10,232 nt of DNA from Pavlovales sp. CCMP2436 (lineage: Eukaryota; Haptophyta; Pavlovophyceae; Pavlovales), in assembly GCA_026770615.1 (NCBI GenBank), contig MU631750.1:30397-40628 (forward strand), written 5' to 3'. The notes beneath the pieces are model-generated. The model ran no database searches. It was not told the DNA's origin and worked only from the letters and a program-made list of their open reading frames with translations. Positions 1 through 6,550 of this stretch are shown in pieces. The first letter of the stretch is position 1; each line of letters starts with the position of its first letter. The position numbers were made by a program, and so were the translations under genes.

Positions 1-80
<80 letters not shown>

Positions 81-100
81 ATACATATATATATAATAAT
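1..100. repeat. (AT)n microsatellite
   Basis: An uninterrupted run of 34 AT dinucleotides fills positions 1-68. It then decays through TGTATATATGTATATACA-type variants to about position 100. Runs like this are common in AT-rich eukaryotic spacers and often cause assembly breaks, so the true copy number may differ from what is shown. Confidence 0.97.
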
Positions 101-550
101 AATCCAGTCGAAAATTTCGAGAACATAGTTAGTTAACTTACTCACAATTTTTAGCCGCCACACTTAATGTATGTGATTCTGGCTAGCTGACCATGATTCA
201 GATTGATTGTAGTTAAGATAATATTGTCAGACATTTCGAATTCGAGCTGATCTCAGCTTGATCTGGCATCTCAATCTGAGCGGCATAATTTTTAAATGTG
301 TTACTCTAAAAGAAGACTGTGAATTTATTCAAGATTAAGAATGTAAGCATATTTAAATATATCCCAGCTTCGACCCCTGACAGTGTCACGTCTACTAAGT
401 GCTATGTAACAATGTAAAATTTACTAAAATTCAGTTACATATCTAACTAACCAGCATACAATCAAGTAACTACCCCCAGATTGTACAATAATATTAATCA
501 GCAAACTATAACTAACTAGGGTCGAAGGTAAAGGCGTTGCCGCTAGTCTA
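101..550. other. AT-rich spacer downstream of the minus-strand gene
   Basis: No convincing coding region on either strand. Only short ORFs interrupted by stops are present. The stretch contains small palindromic patches such as the TTCGAATTCGA at about 236-246. It lies 3' of the minus-strand gene ending at 551 and should contain its 3' untranslated region, but no polyadenylation signal can be assigned with confidence. Confidence 0.6.
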
Positions 551-1444
551 TCAGTACCCAGTGGCGCGGTGACCTCGCAAATGGAGAAAGTGGCGGGCGA
601 AGCTGGGGAGCCCGCTGCCACCGGGCCCACCGGGAGCTTGCGCGCGCGGTGGTGGCGCAGATCCAGCTTGCAAGCTCGCGGCGCTCTCGGCGTGCGCGAC
701 GCTCTCGGCTGGCTGGTGGGCGATGCGAATCTTCTCGAGCTTCATCAGCGAGGCCATCTGCTCGCCCGACAGCACATTGCTCTGCACACCGCCACCCGAA
801 GCCGCGAGTGTAGCGTTGCGCGAGCGCTCGACCCGCTCCTGTTTTTCGAAGCGGATCGTCTCGTAGCGCAGCGACTGCAGCTGAGCCACGCGCCGCTGCA
901 GCAGGCGTGCCTGCGCGTCATCGCCTGTGGTGGCCGCCGCGGCCGCGCACTTTGTGAACTTCGGCTCCTGCGGTGTGCCACCGTTGGGCAGCCGCAAGCA
1001 GCCGCCCTCGGCGTGCGGGGCGGCCGGGGCGGTGCTGCCCTTGGCGAACGAGCTCGACTTGGCGCTCGGATTGGAGCGCTGCACGCTCGGATCCTGCAAG
1101 ATCACATGCATGCTTCTTGCGCCGTGGCTCGCGCGACGGCTGCCTGGACTCCCCGTACGGCCCGACCGATGACCATCCGCGCTGCTGCTGCTGGCGGCCG
1201 GCCCCGACGGAGGCGTCGCCTTCTGCAGCCGTCGCCGTCTCGGGGAAGTTGTCGCCGATGGCCGCCTCGCGGCAGGACTCGAGCCGCGCCGCCGCCTCGG
1301 GTGCTGCGGCGCGCGCTCCAGCAGCTCCAGCTCCCCGGCGAACCGTCTCACCACGAAGGCCTCGCTCACGTAGTAGGTCATCTGCTCGAGGAGGATCGCA
1401 ACGGCGGCCGCCTCGTCGTCCTCCCCCGCGCGCGGAGGGGGCAT
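551..1444 (-). CDS. Hypothetical protein with conserved-looking helical N- and C-terminal blocks
   Basis: A 297-residue reading starting at ATG (complement of 1442-1444) and ending at TGA (551-553). The open frame extends upstream only from a GTG, so this ATG is preferred. Three parts are visible. Residues about 8-45 form an acidic/hydrophobic, helix-prone segment (DDEAAAVAILLEQMTYYV then SEAFVVRRFAGELELLERA). A Ser/Pro/Arg-rich low-complexity middle covers about 46-180. A charged helical block at about 185-255 contains LQSLRYETIRFEKQERVER and LSGEQMASLMKLEKIRIAHQ. No signal peptide or membrane span is seen. The opposite strand is also open (about 569-1663) but is Ala/Arg/Leu/His-rich, as expected of an antisense shadow. 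I do not recognise the family. The layout suggests a coiled-coil or scaffold-type nuclear or cytoskeletal protein, but that is weak inference. It is divergent with the FAM133-like gene 200 bp away. Confidence 0.6.
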   Translation of the reverse strand: MPPPRAGEDDEAAAVAILLEQMTYYVSEAFVVRRFAGELELLERAPQHPRRRRGSSPAARRPSATTSPRRRRLQKATPPSGPAASSSSADGHRSGRTGSPGSRRASHGARSMHVILQDPSVQRSNPSAKSSSFAKGSTAPAAPHAEGGCLRLPNGGTPQEPKFTKCAAAAATTGDDAQARLLQRRVAQLQSLRYETIRFEKQERVERSRNATLAASGGGVQSNVLSGEQMASLMKLEKIRIAHQPAESVAHAESAASLQAGSAPPPRAQAPGGPGGSGLPSFARHFLHLRGHRATGY

Positions 1445-1643
1445 GCGGGGTGGGCAGCCCCGAGCGCGCAGTCCCGGAGCGCGCAGCGCCAGAGCGCGCA
1501 ACTCGAACGGACAGCCCCAACTCACAGGAAAGCCGAACTCTCACTCGCTGGTCGTTTTATGCCCGCCGCCGCCATCGCTGCAGCGGAAGCGGGCGCGGAC
1601 CAATCCTCCCCACGCAGCTCCGAGACGCTGATCTCGACGGGTG
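1445..1643. promoter_or_regulatory. Bidirectional promoter between divergent genes, with CCAAT box
   Basis: These 199 bp separate two ATGs pointing in opposite directions, so they must carry promoter and 5' leader for both genes unless unseen upstream exons exist. The stretch is GC-rich and contains a CCAAT box in GACCAATCC at about 1598-1606, about 40 bp before the plus-strand ATG. No TATA element is evident, which fits a housekeeping-type GC-rich promoter. Confidence 0.5.
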
Positions 1644-2210
1644 ATGGGGAAGAACGCGGGTAAGCCCACACGGAAGACGGCCGGCGCCGGGGGTAGCGAT
1701 ACCTACGAGGACGCGTGGGGCAAGCGCGAGTTCCACTCGCAGGCATACCAGCAGCAGGAGCTGCAGCTGCTACTCAACGCGCCCGAGCGGCTCACGTGGG
1801 ACGAGTGGAAGGCGCAGCAGACGAAGAAGAAGGAGGAGGAGGAGGCCGAGTTCTATGGGGTGGGGATGGACATGGTCAAGTACCGCCAGCAGCTCGACGA
1901 GGAGCGCGAGACCCGCCTCGACGCGCGGCGGGAGGTGCACGAGAAGGAACGGTTGGATCGGGCGGGCGACAAGAAGGCGGCCAAGAAGGCCAAGTCCGAC
2001 AAGCACAAGAAAGAAAAGGACAAGGGCAAGCGCAAGTCCAAGGCCAAGAAGCGGCAGCGGGAGAAAGGCAGCGGCGACGAAAGCAGTGACAGCAGCAGCA
2101 GCAGTGAGGACGCGCGCAAGAAGAGAAAGGAGGGCAAGGAGATGGACTCGAAGAATCTCAAGCTGTCAAACTTCTTCAACGCAAAGTCGGACGATTCAGA
2201 CGCCTTGTGA
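1644..2210 (+). CDS. FAM133-like lysine/serine-rich nuclear protein
   Basis: A 188-residue intronless protein. ATG at 1644 is chosen because MGKN at the N-terminus matches the start typical of plant and animal FAM133-type proteins; the codon just upstream is GTG. The order of motifs fits that family: EFHS at 29-32, LTWDEWK at 50-56 (the TWEE-like motif) followed by a Lys/Glu run, then MDMVKYRQQLDEER at 75-88. After these come a lysine-rich basic tract at about 107-141, an acidic serine stretch DESSDSSSSSED at 145-156, and a C-terminal LKLSNFF at 172-178. The last motif resembles the LS(R/K)FFG ending of the plant members. FAM133 proteins have no established molecular role; composition suggests a nuclear or nucleolar protein likely to be phosphorylated on the serine tract. 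The basic tracts could act as nuclear localisation signals. G at -3 and +4 gives a good start context. Family assignment rests on motif order, not on a search. Confidence 0.78.
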   Translation: MGKNAGKPTRKTAGAGGSDTYEDAWGKREFHSQAYQQQELQLLLNAPERLTWDEWKAQQTKKKEEEEAEFYGVGMDMVKYRQQLDEERETRLDARREVHEKERLDRAGDKKAAKKAKSDKHKKEKDKGKRKSKAKKRQREKGSGDESSDSSSSSEDARKKRKEGKEMDSKNLKLSNFFNAKSDDSDAL

Positions 2211-2778
2211 TCCCGTGCCCTCGAGTCCGTGCCGTCGTCAGCAGGACTGCGGTGGGTCGCCATTCGCGTACGCCACCGACCAGTTGGGGGAGTAGCGCTG
2301 CCCAGACTGCGGCACGCGCGTCATTTGAGCTACCTGCTGCTAACGCTGATAGTACTGTATCACTAATTTGCGAATCCTGTTATAAGGCTAGTTTTCAGGC
2401 ATCTCAATATGAGATACGATCCATGGGGTTGTTAAGAGCGTCTAGCGACTCAGCCAATTTAAAGTTTAGGCGTGAGTCGGCTTTGTATAGCAGATGCCCC
2501 GGATTCGGCCCAGTCCGGATTCAAATTATTAGTCTGCTATCTTGAGTTGTTCATATTACACTTCGCACTCGCACCAGCCACAACTATAATACAATAAAAT
2601 TCAGCTCGGTTCGGAATCACATCGATCGCGTTAGAGGGGAGATTGTGCATTGCCATTTTCCAATAAGTGCAGCTATGAAAAAGCTTAGAAATGACGGCGC
2701 TCCAACTCCCGCCGCAAAACTCCCACCCGTTCACGCGTGAGCCACGTTCGCGCAAAAGTGCCAGCAACAAGGTACATG
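2211..2778. other. Spacer, no gene seen
   Basis: Between the FAM133-like stop and the next CCAAT/TATA pair the base composition moves to mixed or AT-rich, and all six frames are broken by stops. A short palindrome, TCTCAATATGAGA, sits at about 2402-2414. This stretch should hold the 3' UTR of the FAM133-like gene. No tRNA-like or repeat structure was recognised. Confidence 0.55.
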
Positions 2779-2815
2779 CCAATCAAAGGGGTTTGGACGT
2801 TAAGTCAGTATAAAA
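2779..2815 (+). promoter_or_regulatory. CCAAT box plus TATA box upstream of a decayed ORF
   Basis: CCAATCA occurs at 2779-2785 and TATAAAA at 2809-2815, about 24 bp apart. The first ATG downstream on the plus strand is at 2859, 44 bp after the TATA box. The spacing and order fit a standard RNA polymerase II core promoter. It is the only TATA-type promoter in this window that stands directly before a coding-like region. Both motifs are short and could occur by chance in this spacer. Confidence 0.4.
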
Positions 2816-2858
2816 CGAACTAAACTATTAGTTGTTATTATTAATTACTTGTCTGAAA

Positions 2859-3665
2859 ATGGCGACGTCACTTCCCTCCCGCGCTGCGCGCGAGCGTGGG
2901 CACCCGCGACGCGGTCATGAGGCTGATCACGGGCGTGGCGGTATGGCTCACCTGCAAGCCCGGACGGGGCGTGCGAGTGGAGCCGCGGTGGAACGCAGGT
3001 GGCTACGCGTACGCCGTGGGGTAGAACATCGAGAAGCGTGCGCCGCGGGAGTGGAACTCGGGCGCGTGCGGCGTGGCTGCGGCTGGCGACGACTGGAGTG
3101 CGCGTGTGGCGGCAATCTTCGGTATTTTGGCGACGGAGCTTCCGGACGACGTCGACTTAACACGATCGCGCCGTGGTTCACGAACGGGAGGCGCGTGATG
3201 TTCGTGCTCACCGCCCGCGCCGCCTTCGCGCCGCGGCGGCAGCGGTCGGCGGATGGCCAGTCCCACGGGGGCAAGGCGCGCCAGGCGTGGTGCAGCACGG
3301 GCGGCCGCGCGCACGACCACTGACACGGCTGCTGCGGGGCCGGTAGTGCAACCTACAAGTACAGGCCCCACCGTGGCCGCGGCAACGGGTGTGGCAGCGG
3401 TCGCGCCCGCTGGCGCGCGCGATAACGCGGCTGCCGCGGGGTTGATGGTGCCGCCTACAGGCCTCGAGTTGGCCGTGGCAACGGGTGTGGCAGCGGTCGC
3501 GGCCATAGTGGCGTCTGCGGCAAACCCGGCCGCCGAGGAGTCGGTAGTGCCGTCTATCGGCACCGCGGCACCGCTGGATTTGCCGCAGGCGCTGCTCTAG
3601 CCCCCGCACATGCCACTGCGGATTCACCTCTGGGAGTAAGTGACGTCGTTATGAACCGGCGATGA
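2859..3665 (+). pseudogene. Decayed GC-rich coding region, retroelement gag-like or unknown protein
   Basis: The protein-like signal runs on the plus strand but in two frames. From about 2866 to 3150, in the frame with codons starting at 2860, it reads with globular composition: GTRDAVMRLITGVAVWL, then RVEPRWNAGGYAYAVG. A TAG follows at 3022-3024, then APREWNSGACGVAAAG and VAAIFGILATELPDDVDL. At about 3153-3158 it continues in the next frame as NTIAPWFTNGRRVMFVLTAR, as if one base had been lost. It then turns Gly/Arg-rich, with TGA at 3321-3323 and TAA at 3423-3425, and ends at TGA 3663-3665. Several stops and a frame change argue for a pseudogene. A globular part followed by a Gly/Arg-rich, nucleic-acid-binding-like tail would suit a gag-like or RNA-binding protein, but no family is recognised. 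The long open frame on the minus strand (3003-3563) is Ala/Pro/Thr-rich and reads as a shadow. Confidence 0.4.
3341..3570 (+). repeat. 96-bp imperfect tandem repeat coding a Gly/Arg-rich motif
   Basis: A 31-bp core beginning GGCCGCGGCAACGGGTGTGG at 3375-3405 recurs at 3471-3501 with one difference, a period of 96 bp or 32 codons. The flanking GGTAGTGC(A/C)..CTAC segments at about 3341, 3444 and 3543 show a third, more decayed copy. Because the period is a multiple of three, the repeat is in frame and encodes GRGNGCGSGR in the two clear copies. This supports the plus-strand frame of the decayed coding region. Confidence 0.75.
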
Positions 3666-3989
3666 CGGAGCAGCTGTGACGGAGTCTCGAGCGGAAAAAA
3701 AAATATAATAAATAAATATTAATACTGAATTAGTCAGTTTTAAAGGAACGCGTGAACAACTAGCGCAAAGCTCTCCAAAACGACAGGCCGGCCTGCGAAG
3801 GGCTCGCTAACACGCTGGCACGGAGACGGACTCTGAATTAGACCGTCTCGAGCCCGTATTTCGAGACGGACTCGGAAGTAGACGGGCTCGCATTACGGGA
3901 GCCGGGCCTGACAGTAGCGATAGCTAAGTCTGAGCCGGAACGGATCGGCGCAGGCTGCGCACACATATGACGAAGCGGTTGAATTCAGA
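3666..3989. other. Spacer with A-rich tract
   Basis: No ORF of note. An A-rich tract with AATAAA-like sequences (AATATAATAAATAAATATT, about 3701-3719) follows the decayed coding region and could be a relic polyadenylation region for it. The rest, to 3989, contains the 40-bp tandem repeat listed separately and the presumed 3' UTR of the minus-strand TMEM186-like gene. Confidence 0.5.
3821..3899. repeat. 40-bp tandem duplication with internal inverted repeat
   Basis: Two adjacent units of about 40 bp begin GAGACGGACTC at 3823 and 3863 and share GAA(T/G)TAGAC and the (G/T)CTCG ending. In the first unit GAGACGG (3823-3829) pairs with CCGTCTC (3843-3849), giving a potential 7-bp stem with a 13-base loop. 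The second unit has lost part of this pairing. Confidence 0.7.
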
Positions 3990-4496
3990 CTACAGTACTT
4001 TGGTGCGGGGTTCTCTCCTCGTGATCAGACGAAAGAGTGCAGTCTGGTCCACCACGTGGTCGTCACGAAGGATGACGACGTGCTGTTTGCCTTGTCCGTC
4101 GCCGAACGCCAAGGGCACGGCTTTACCTTTGCGCACCTGCAGCGTGCGCGGGGTGAGCGGCACCACGGCCGCGATCGGGTAGACGTGGTCGATGCGGTTG
4201 CCCCACACAGAGAGCGTGCTCACGATCACGTCGCGCGCATCCTCGCGCAGCTTGATCTCGCCGACGAATCGCTTGGAGATGTAGGAGAGCGACCCGGCGA
4301 CCACCATCGAACCGGCGAGGGTGGAGCCCAGGATGGCGTAGTCGGTCAGCGAGAGGTCCCCCGCGCGCGCTGCGATGAACGCCGGCGCACCCATGCCAAC
4401 AAGTGCGCCCACCTGCAGGACCTTGGCTCGCAGCACCATCCGGGCGCTAAGCACCCACGGCGATCGGTAGACGACCCGGCCGACCACCCCGCTCAT
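3990..4496 (-). CDS. TMEM186-like mitochondrial inner-membrane protein
   Basis: A 168-residue intronless protein, ATG at 4494-4496 (complement) and TAG at 3990-3992. TMEM186 is a two-span mitochondrial inner-membrane protein linked to complex I assembly through the MCIA complex in mammals. The protein here shows the same order: a VVYRSP motif near residue 8, a basic stretch RMVLRAKVLQ at 19-28, a first hydrophobic span at about 26-43, a short loop and a second span at about 53-74. The characteristic post-membrane segment follows: RFVGEIKL at 76-83 and LSVWGNRIDHVYPIAAVVPL at 95-114. TMEM70 and TMEM223 are related and share the RxxVGxxxL pattern, but the YR(F/S)P and WGxR motifs favour TMEM186. 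The N-terminus is shorter than in human TMEM186 (about 213 residues) and only weakly presequence-like, so an upstream targeting exon may be missing. It is divergent with the ZNHIT1-like gene. Assignment is from motifs recalled, not from a search. Confidence 0.75.
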   Translation of the reverse strand: MSGVVGRVVYRSPWVLSARMVLRAKVLQVGALVGMGAPAFIAARAGDLSLTDYAILGSTLAGSMVVAGSLSYISKRFVGEIKLREDARDVIVSTLSVWGNRIDHVYPIAAVVPLTPRTLQVRKGKAVPLAFGDGQGKQHVVILRDDHVVDQTALFRLITRREPRTKVL

Positions 4497-4739
4497 GTAG
4501 CGCCGACCGTTGCCCGCGGGCCGCGACTAGCCGGACTATTTTTTGCTGGTGCTCCCGTGCAGCTTAGCATGGGCGCGATGAGGGGGCGTGTGCCTGCCGT
4601 GCGCCCCAGCGCATTAACCCCGATGCCCTTGCCTCTGCCCCCCCCCCTCTTGATCCCCCTCCCCGCAGCCCACCCGCCAAACTTTAAAAATTCGCGAGAG
4701 CGACGCCATCGTTTTCAGATTGAACGGAGAGCCTGTGCG
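4497..4739. promoter_or_regulatory. Bidirectional promoter of the TMEM186-like / ZNHIT1-like pair
   Basis: A 243-bp stretch between two outward-pointing ATGs. It contains a pyrimidine-rich block (about 4618-4668, on the plus strand) and a TTTAAAAA element at about 4683-4690, about 50 bp before the plus-strand ATG, which could act as a weak TATA-like element. The plus-strand reading frame happens to be open through the whole spacer and beyond it (from 4056), but that extension is antisense to the TMEM186-like gene and has no conserved sequence. Confidence 0.45.
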
Positions 4740-5279
4740 ATGAGCAAGGCTCAGGCGGACGAGGGTGGCGGCGGGCGCAAGGCATCGACGCGTCAGAAAG
4801 AAAGGGGCGTGCGGACGCTCGACGAACACGCGCGTCAGGAGCTCAAGCGCAAGCGGCTCGACGCGCTCGAGCAGGACAACTGGCAAGAGGACGTTGAGCC
4901 CGACGACGACGACTACGACCCGAACGAGTCGAACGAGGAGGCGAAGATGGGCCTCGGCGAGCAGAAGAAGGGACGGAAGAAGGTGCCTGTCAAGGGTGCA
5001 AAGAAGAAGACACGCCACGGCGGCGACCAGTTTCGGGACGAGGGCGCGCGCGTGAAGTCGTTCGAGGAGATCATCGAGGACGAGCAGTACCACAAGTACC
5101 CCACCTGGGTGCCCACCTATCTCTCCGCGGCCGTCAAGCCGTCGACGCGCCCTGCGAGGAAGTTCTGCTATCTGACGGGGCTGCCGGGCAAGTACAAATG
5201 CCCGGTCACTGGCGACTACCTCGCCACATTGGACGCGTACGAGATTCACAAGGAAACTCGGCTCAAGGGCATGCAATGA
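4740..5279 (+). CDS. ZNHIT1/SWC6 (Vps71)-like SWR1-complex subunit with degenerate HIT zinc finger
   Basis: A 179-residue protein. ATG at 4740 is chosen because the conserved family region begins soon after it; G lies at -3. ZNHIT1 (SWC6/SEF in plants, Vps71 in yeast) is a subunit of the SWR1/SRCAP remodeller that exchanges H2A.Z into nucleosomes. Visible family features: the N-terminal helix TLDEHARQELKRKRLDALEQ at 26-45 followed by DNWQED, an acidic stretch at 51-67, the basic KKKTRHGGDQF at 88-98, KSFEEIIEDE at 106-115, and WVPTYLSAAVKPSTRPARKF at 123-142, which closely follows the plant family pattern. The final HIT finger should hold seven Cys and one His. Here only C143, C154 and H170 remain; the other expected ligands are T146, T157, L161, an A/D near 165-166, and L175. 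The segment TGLPGKYKCPVTG (146-158) plus LATLDAYEI instead resembles a YL1-C motif. The reading frame is intact, so this looks like evolved loss rather than decay. Confidence 0.85.
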   Translation: MSKAQADEGGGGRKASTRQKERGVRTLDEHARQELKRKRLDALEQDNWQEDVEPDDDDYDPNESNEEAKMGLGEQKKGRKKVPVKGAKKKTRHGGDQFRDEGARVKSFEEIIEDEQYHKYPTWVPTYLSAAVKPSTRPARKFCYLTGLPGKYKCPVTGDYLATLDAYEIHKETRLKGMQ

Positions 5280-5870
5280 CGAGCTTTAGAGGCTCATTGG
5301 GAGCTCGTGCGCGGGCGAGCATATGCTTGCAGTGTGCGCGTATATGCTCGCTCTCGGGATGTGTACTTCGCAAAAAGTCAGCACCTAGTTTAATTAACAG
5401 AGTGTCTAACAATTGTTTTAAGTTACAGTCTATGTCTAACTTCAACTTACAAGTTAGTTAGTAATAGTTCGATCGTGCTTATTAAATTTAAGGTATGCCT
5501 AACAGCCTATGGGAGAATATAGTCCGGGATGGGCAAGCGCTGACATTCGCACCGCGTGCAGCTACGCAGCGCACTGCGCGCGCACGCCGCGGCGCCAAAG
5601 TCAAATCCACGGCTATGCGCACACGCTAGACACATTTGAAAAACATAATTACCACTCTCTAAAAACTCCCCGACGCAAAACGTACGTCTCATCGGGTACA
5701 CAATACATGTGCAGGCCTTCCCGACGTTCCCGACGGCTGAAAAATTAGCATCCAATCGCCAAGCTACCGGGGCACATTTGGCTAGCTGAGAAGCCCACTA
5801 AGAATAAAAAATGAGCGGTCACGTAAATAAAGTATGAAATACCTAAAAAATGGGGTTGTTTTTCAACTTT
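5280..5870. other. Spacer, no gene seen
   Basis: Downstream of the ZNHIT1-like gene. Only short ORFs (up to about 80 codons on either strand around 5507-5755) without recognisable sequence. GTCTAAC or a close variant recurs at about 5403, 5432 and in related form after 5450, and AACTTACAAGTT (about 5444-5455) is a small palindrome. Composition is AT-rich apart from 5520-5600. Confidence 0.5.
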
Positions 5871-6128
5871 TGAGAACCCGGCCGTCTACGCCGCGGGGAC
5901 TCGGATCCCAGCCGCGCCGCGCCCGGAGGTGGGGCCGATTGGTTGTGGGCGGGCCTGGTGCTTGCCGGTGGTGCTCCCCGAGCGCGCCATGCTGACTTTG
6001 AGGCGCGTAGGTGTGGCTGTCGCGCCCTCGTTCGCCTGAGGCGGGGGACGATGAGGCGGGACTTCGGAGGAGAATGGCACACGGCTCGCCTTTGAGGCGC
6101 ACGACGGCTCCTAGGAGCACGCATTCTT
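5871..6128. other. GC-rich island without a clear gene
   Basis: A sharply bounded GC-rich block inside AT-rich spacer. Short open frames exist on both strands (for example minus 5863-6120, 85 codons), but none has recognisable motifs, and frames on the plus strand are cut by stops. GGCCGATTGGTTGTGG near 5933-5948 carries a CCAAT box on the minus strand. It could be a gene fragment, a promoter island or a piece of an older mobile element; the sequence does not decide. Confidence 0.4.
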
Positions 6129-6160
6129 TTAACCCTGATTAAAAAGAGAATCAAAGAAAT

Positions 6161-6203
6161 GAATATATGCAGAATCGAGTCCCCCTCGATTCTGCATTTA
6201 TTC
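6161..6203. repeat. Near-perfect 19-bp inverted repeat (hairpin)
   Basis: The left arm GAATATATGCAGAATCGAG (6161-6179) and right arm CTCGATTCTGCATTTATTC (6185-6203) are complementary at 18 of 19 positions, with a 5-base loop TCCCC. The stem sits in otherwise AT-rich DNA between the GC island and the transposase. It may be a structural end of a mobile element, a foldback remnant or a transcript hairpin. Confidence 0.85.
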
Positions 6204-6282
6204 ACTAAAATATCCCCCCGACCGGTCTGCAGAACCTGGCGTGGGTGGCGGCGGTGCTGTGTTGTCGTCTTCCTCCAAAAAT

Positions 6283-6352
6283 CTTCGGTCATATATATCA
6301 CCGGTCAAAATAACTCAAATCTGACGGACCTTCGGTCACAGCCGGTCAAATT
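6283..6352. repeat. Short direct repeats CTTCGGTCA-n-CCGGTCAAA
   Basis: CTTCGGTCATATATATCACC followed by GGTCAAAA (6283-6310) is echoed by CTTCGGTCACAGCCGGTCAAATT (6330-6352). The CGGTCA hexamer therefore occurs four times in 70 bp, about 200 bp before the transposase start. hAT elements often carry clustered short subterminal repeats that bind the transposase, and these could be such sites, but this is inference. Confidence 0.5.
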
Positions 6353-6400
6353 TTATTCAATAAAACAATTAAAAACAAATCGCCAAGTTACGTCTCAGCT

Positions 6401-6550
6401 CGGGTACCTTACGCTCGCGGCCGGCGGCCTACGCGCGCTCGCGGCCTACGCGCTCGCGCGGGTACCTTACGCTCGCGGCCGGCGGCCTACGCGCGCTTGC
6501 GGCCTACGCGCGCTCGCGGCCTACGCGCTCGCGCGGCCTACGCGCTTGCG
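6401..6550. repeat. GC-rich tandem array (58-bp unit with about 17-bp subrepeats)
   Basis: CGGGTACCTTACGCTCGCGG begins at 6401 and again at 6459, a 58-bp period. Inside and after each unit a shorter element, (GC)GCGCT(C/T)GCGGCCTAC, recurs at least five times to about 6550. The array ends five bases before the transposase ATG at 6555. The repeat is translatable but gives only Ala/Leu/Arg-rich peptide, so it is treated as non-coding. It may be a subterminal transposase-binding array or a promoter repeat of the element. Confidence 0.8.

Noticed and set aside
569..1663. 364-codon open frame on the plus strand
   Set aside because: It is antisense to the better-composed minus-strand gene, is Ala/Arg/Leu/His-rich without motifs, and runs through the presumed bidirectional promoter into the FAM133-like start.
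3150..3160. Programmed -1 frameshift in the decayed region
   Set aside because: The sequence around GACTTAACACG lacks a standard slippery heptamer, and three further stops make simple decay more likely.
3003..3563. 186-codon open frame on the minus strand over the decayed region
   Set aside because: Composition is Ala/Pro/Thr/Arg-rich with no globular segments, as expected opposite a GC-rich coding strand; the plus strand has a better protein-like signal.
4056..4739. N-terminal extension of the ZNHIT1-like protein in the same frame
   Set aside because: It begins at a GTG, is antisense to the TMEM186-like gene and then crosses the promoter spacer. No family-like sequence appears before the ATG at 4740.
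5507..5755. Two opposed ORFs of about 80 codons
   Set aside because: No recognisable motif and each lies in AT-rich spacer with ordinary stop density; likely chance.
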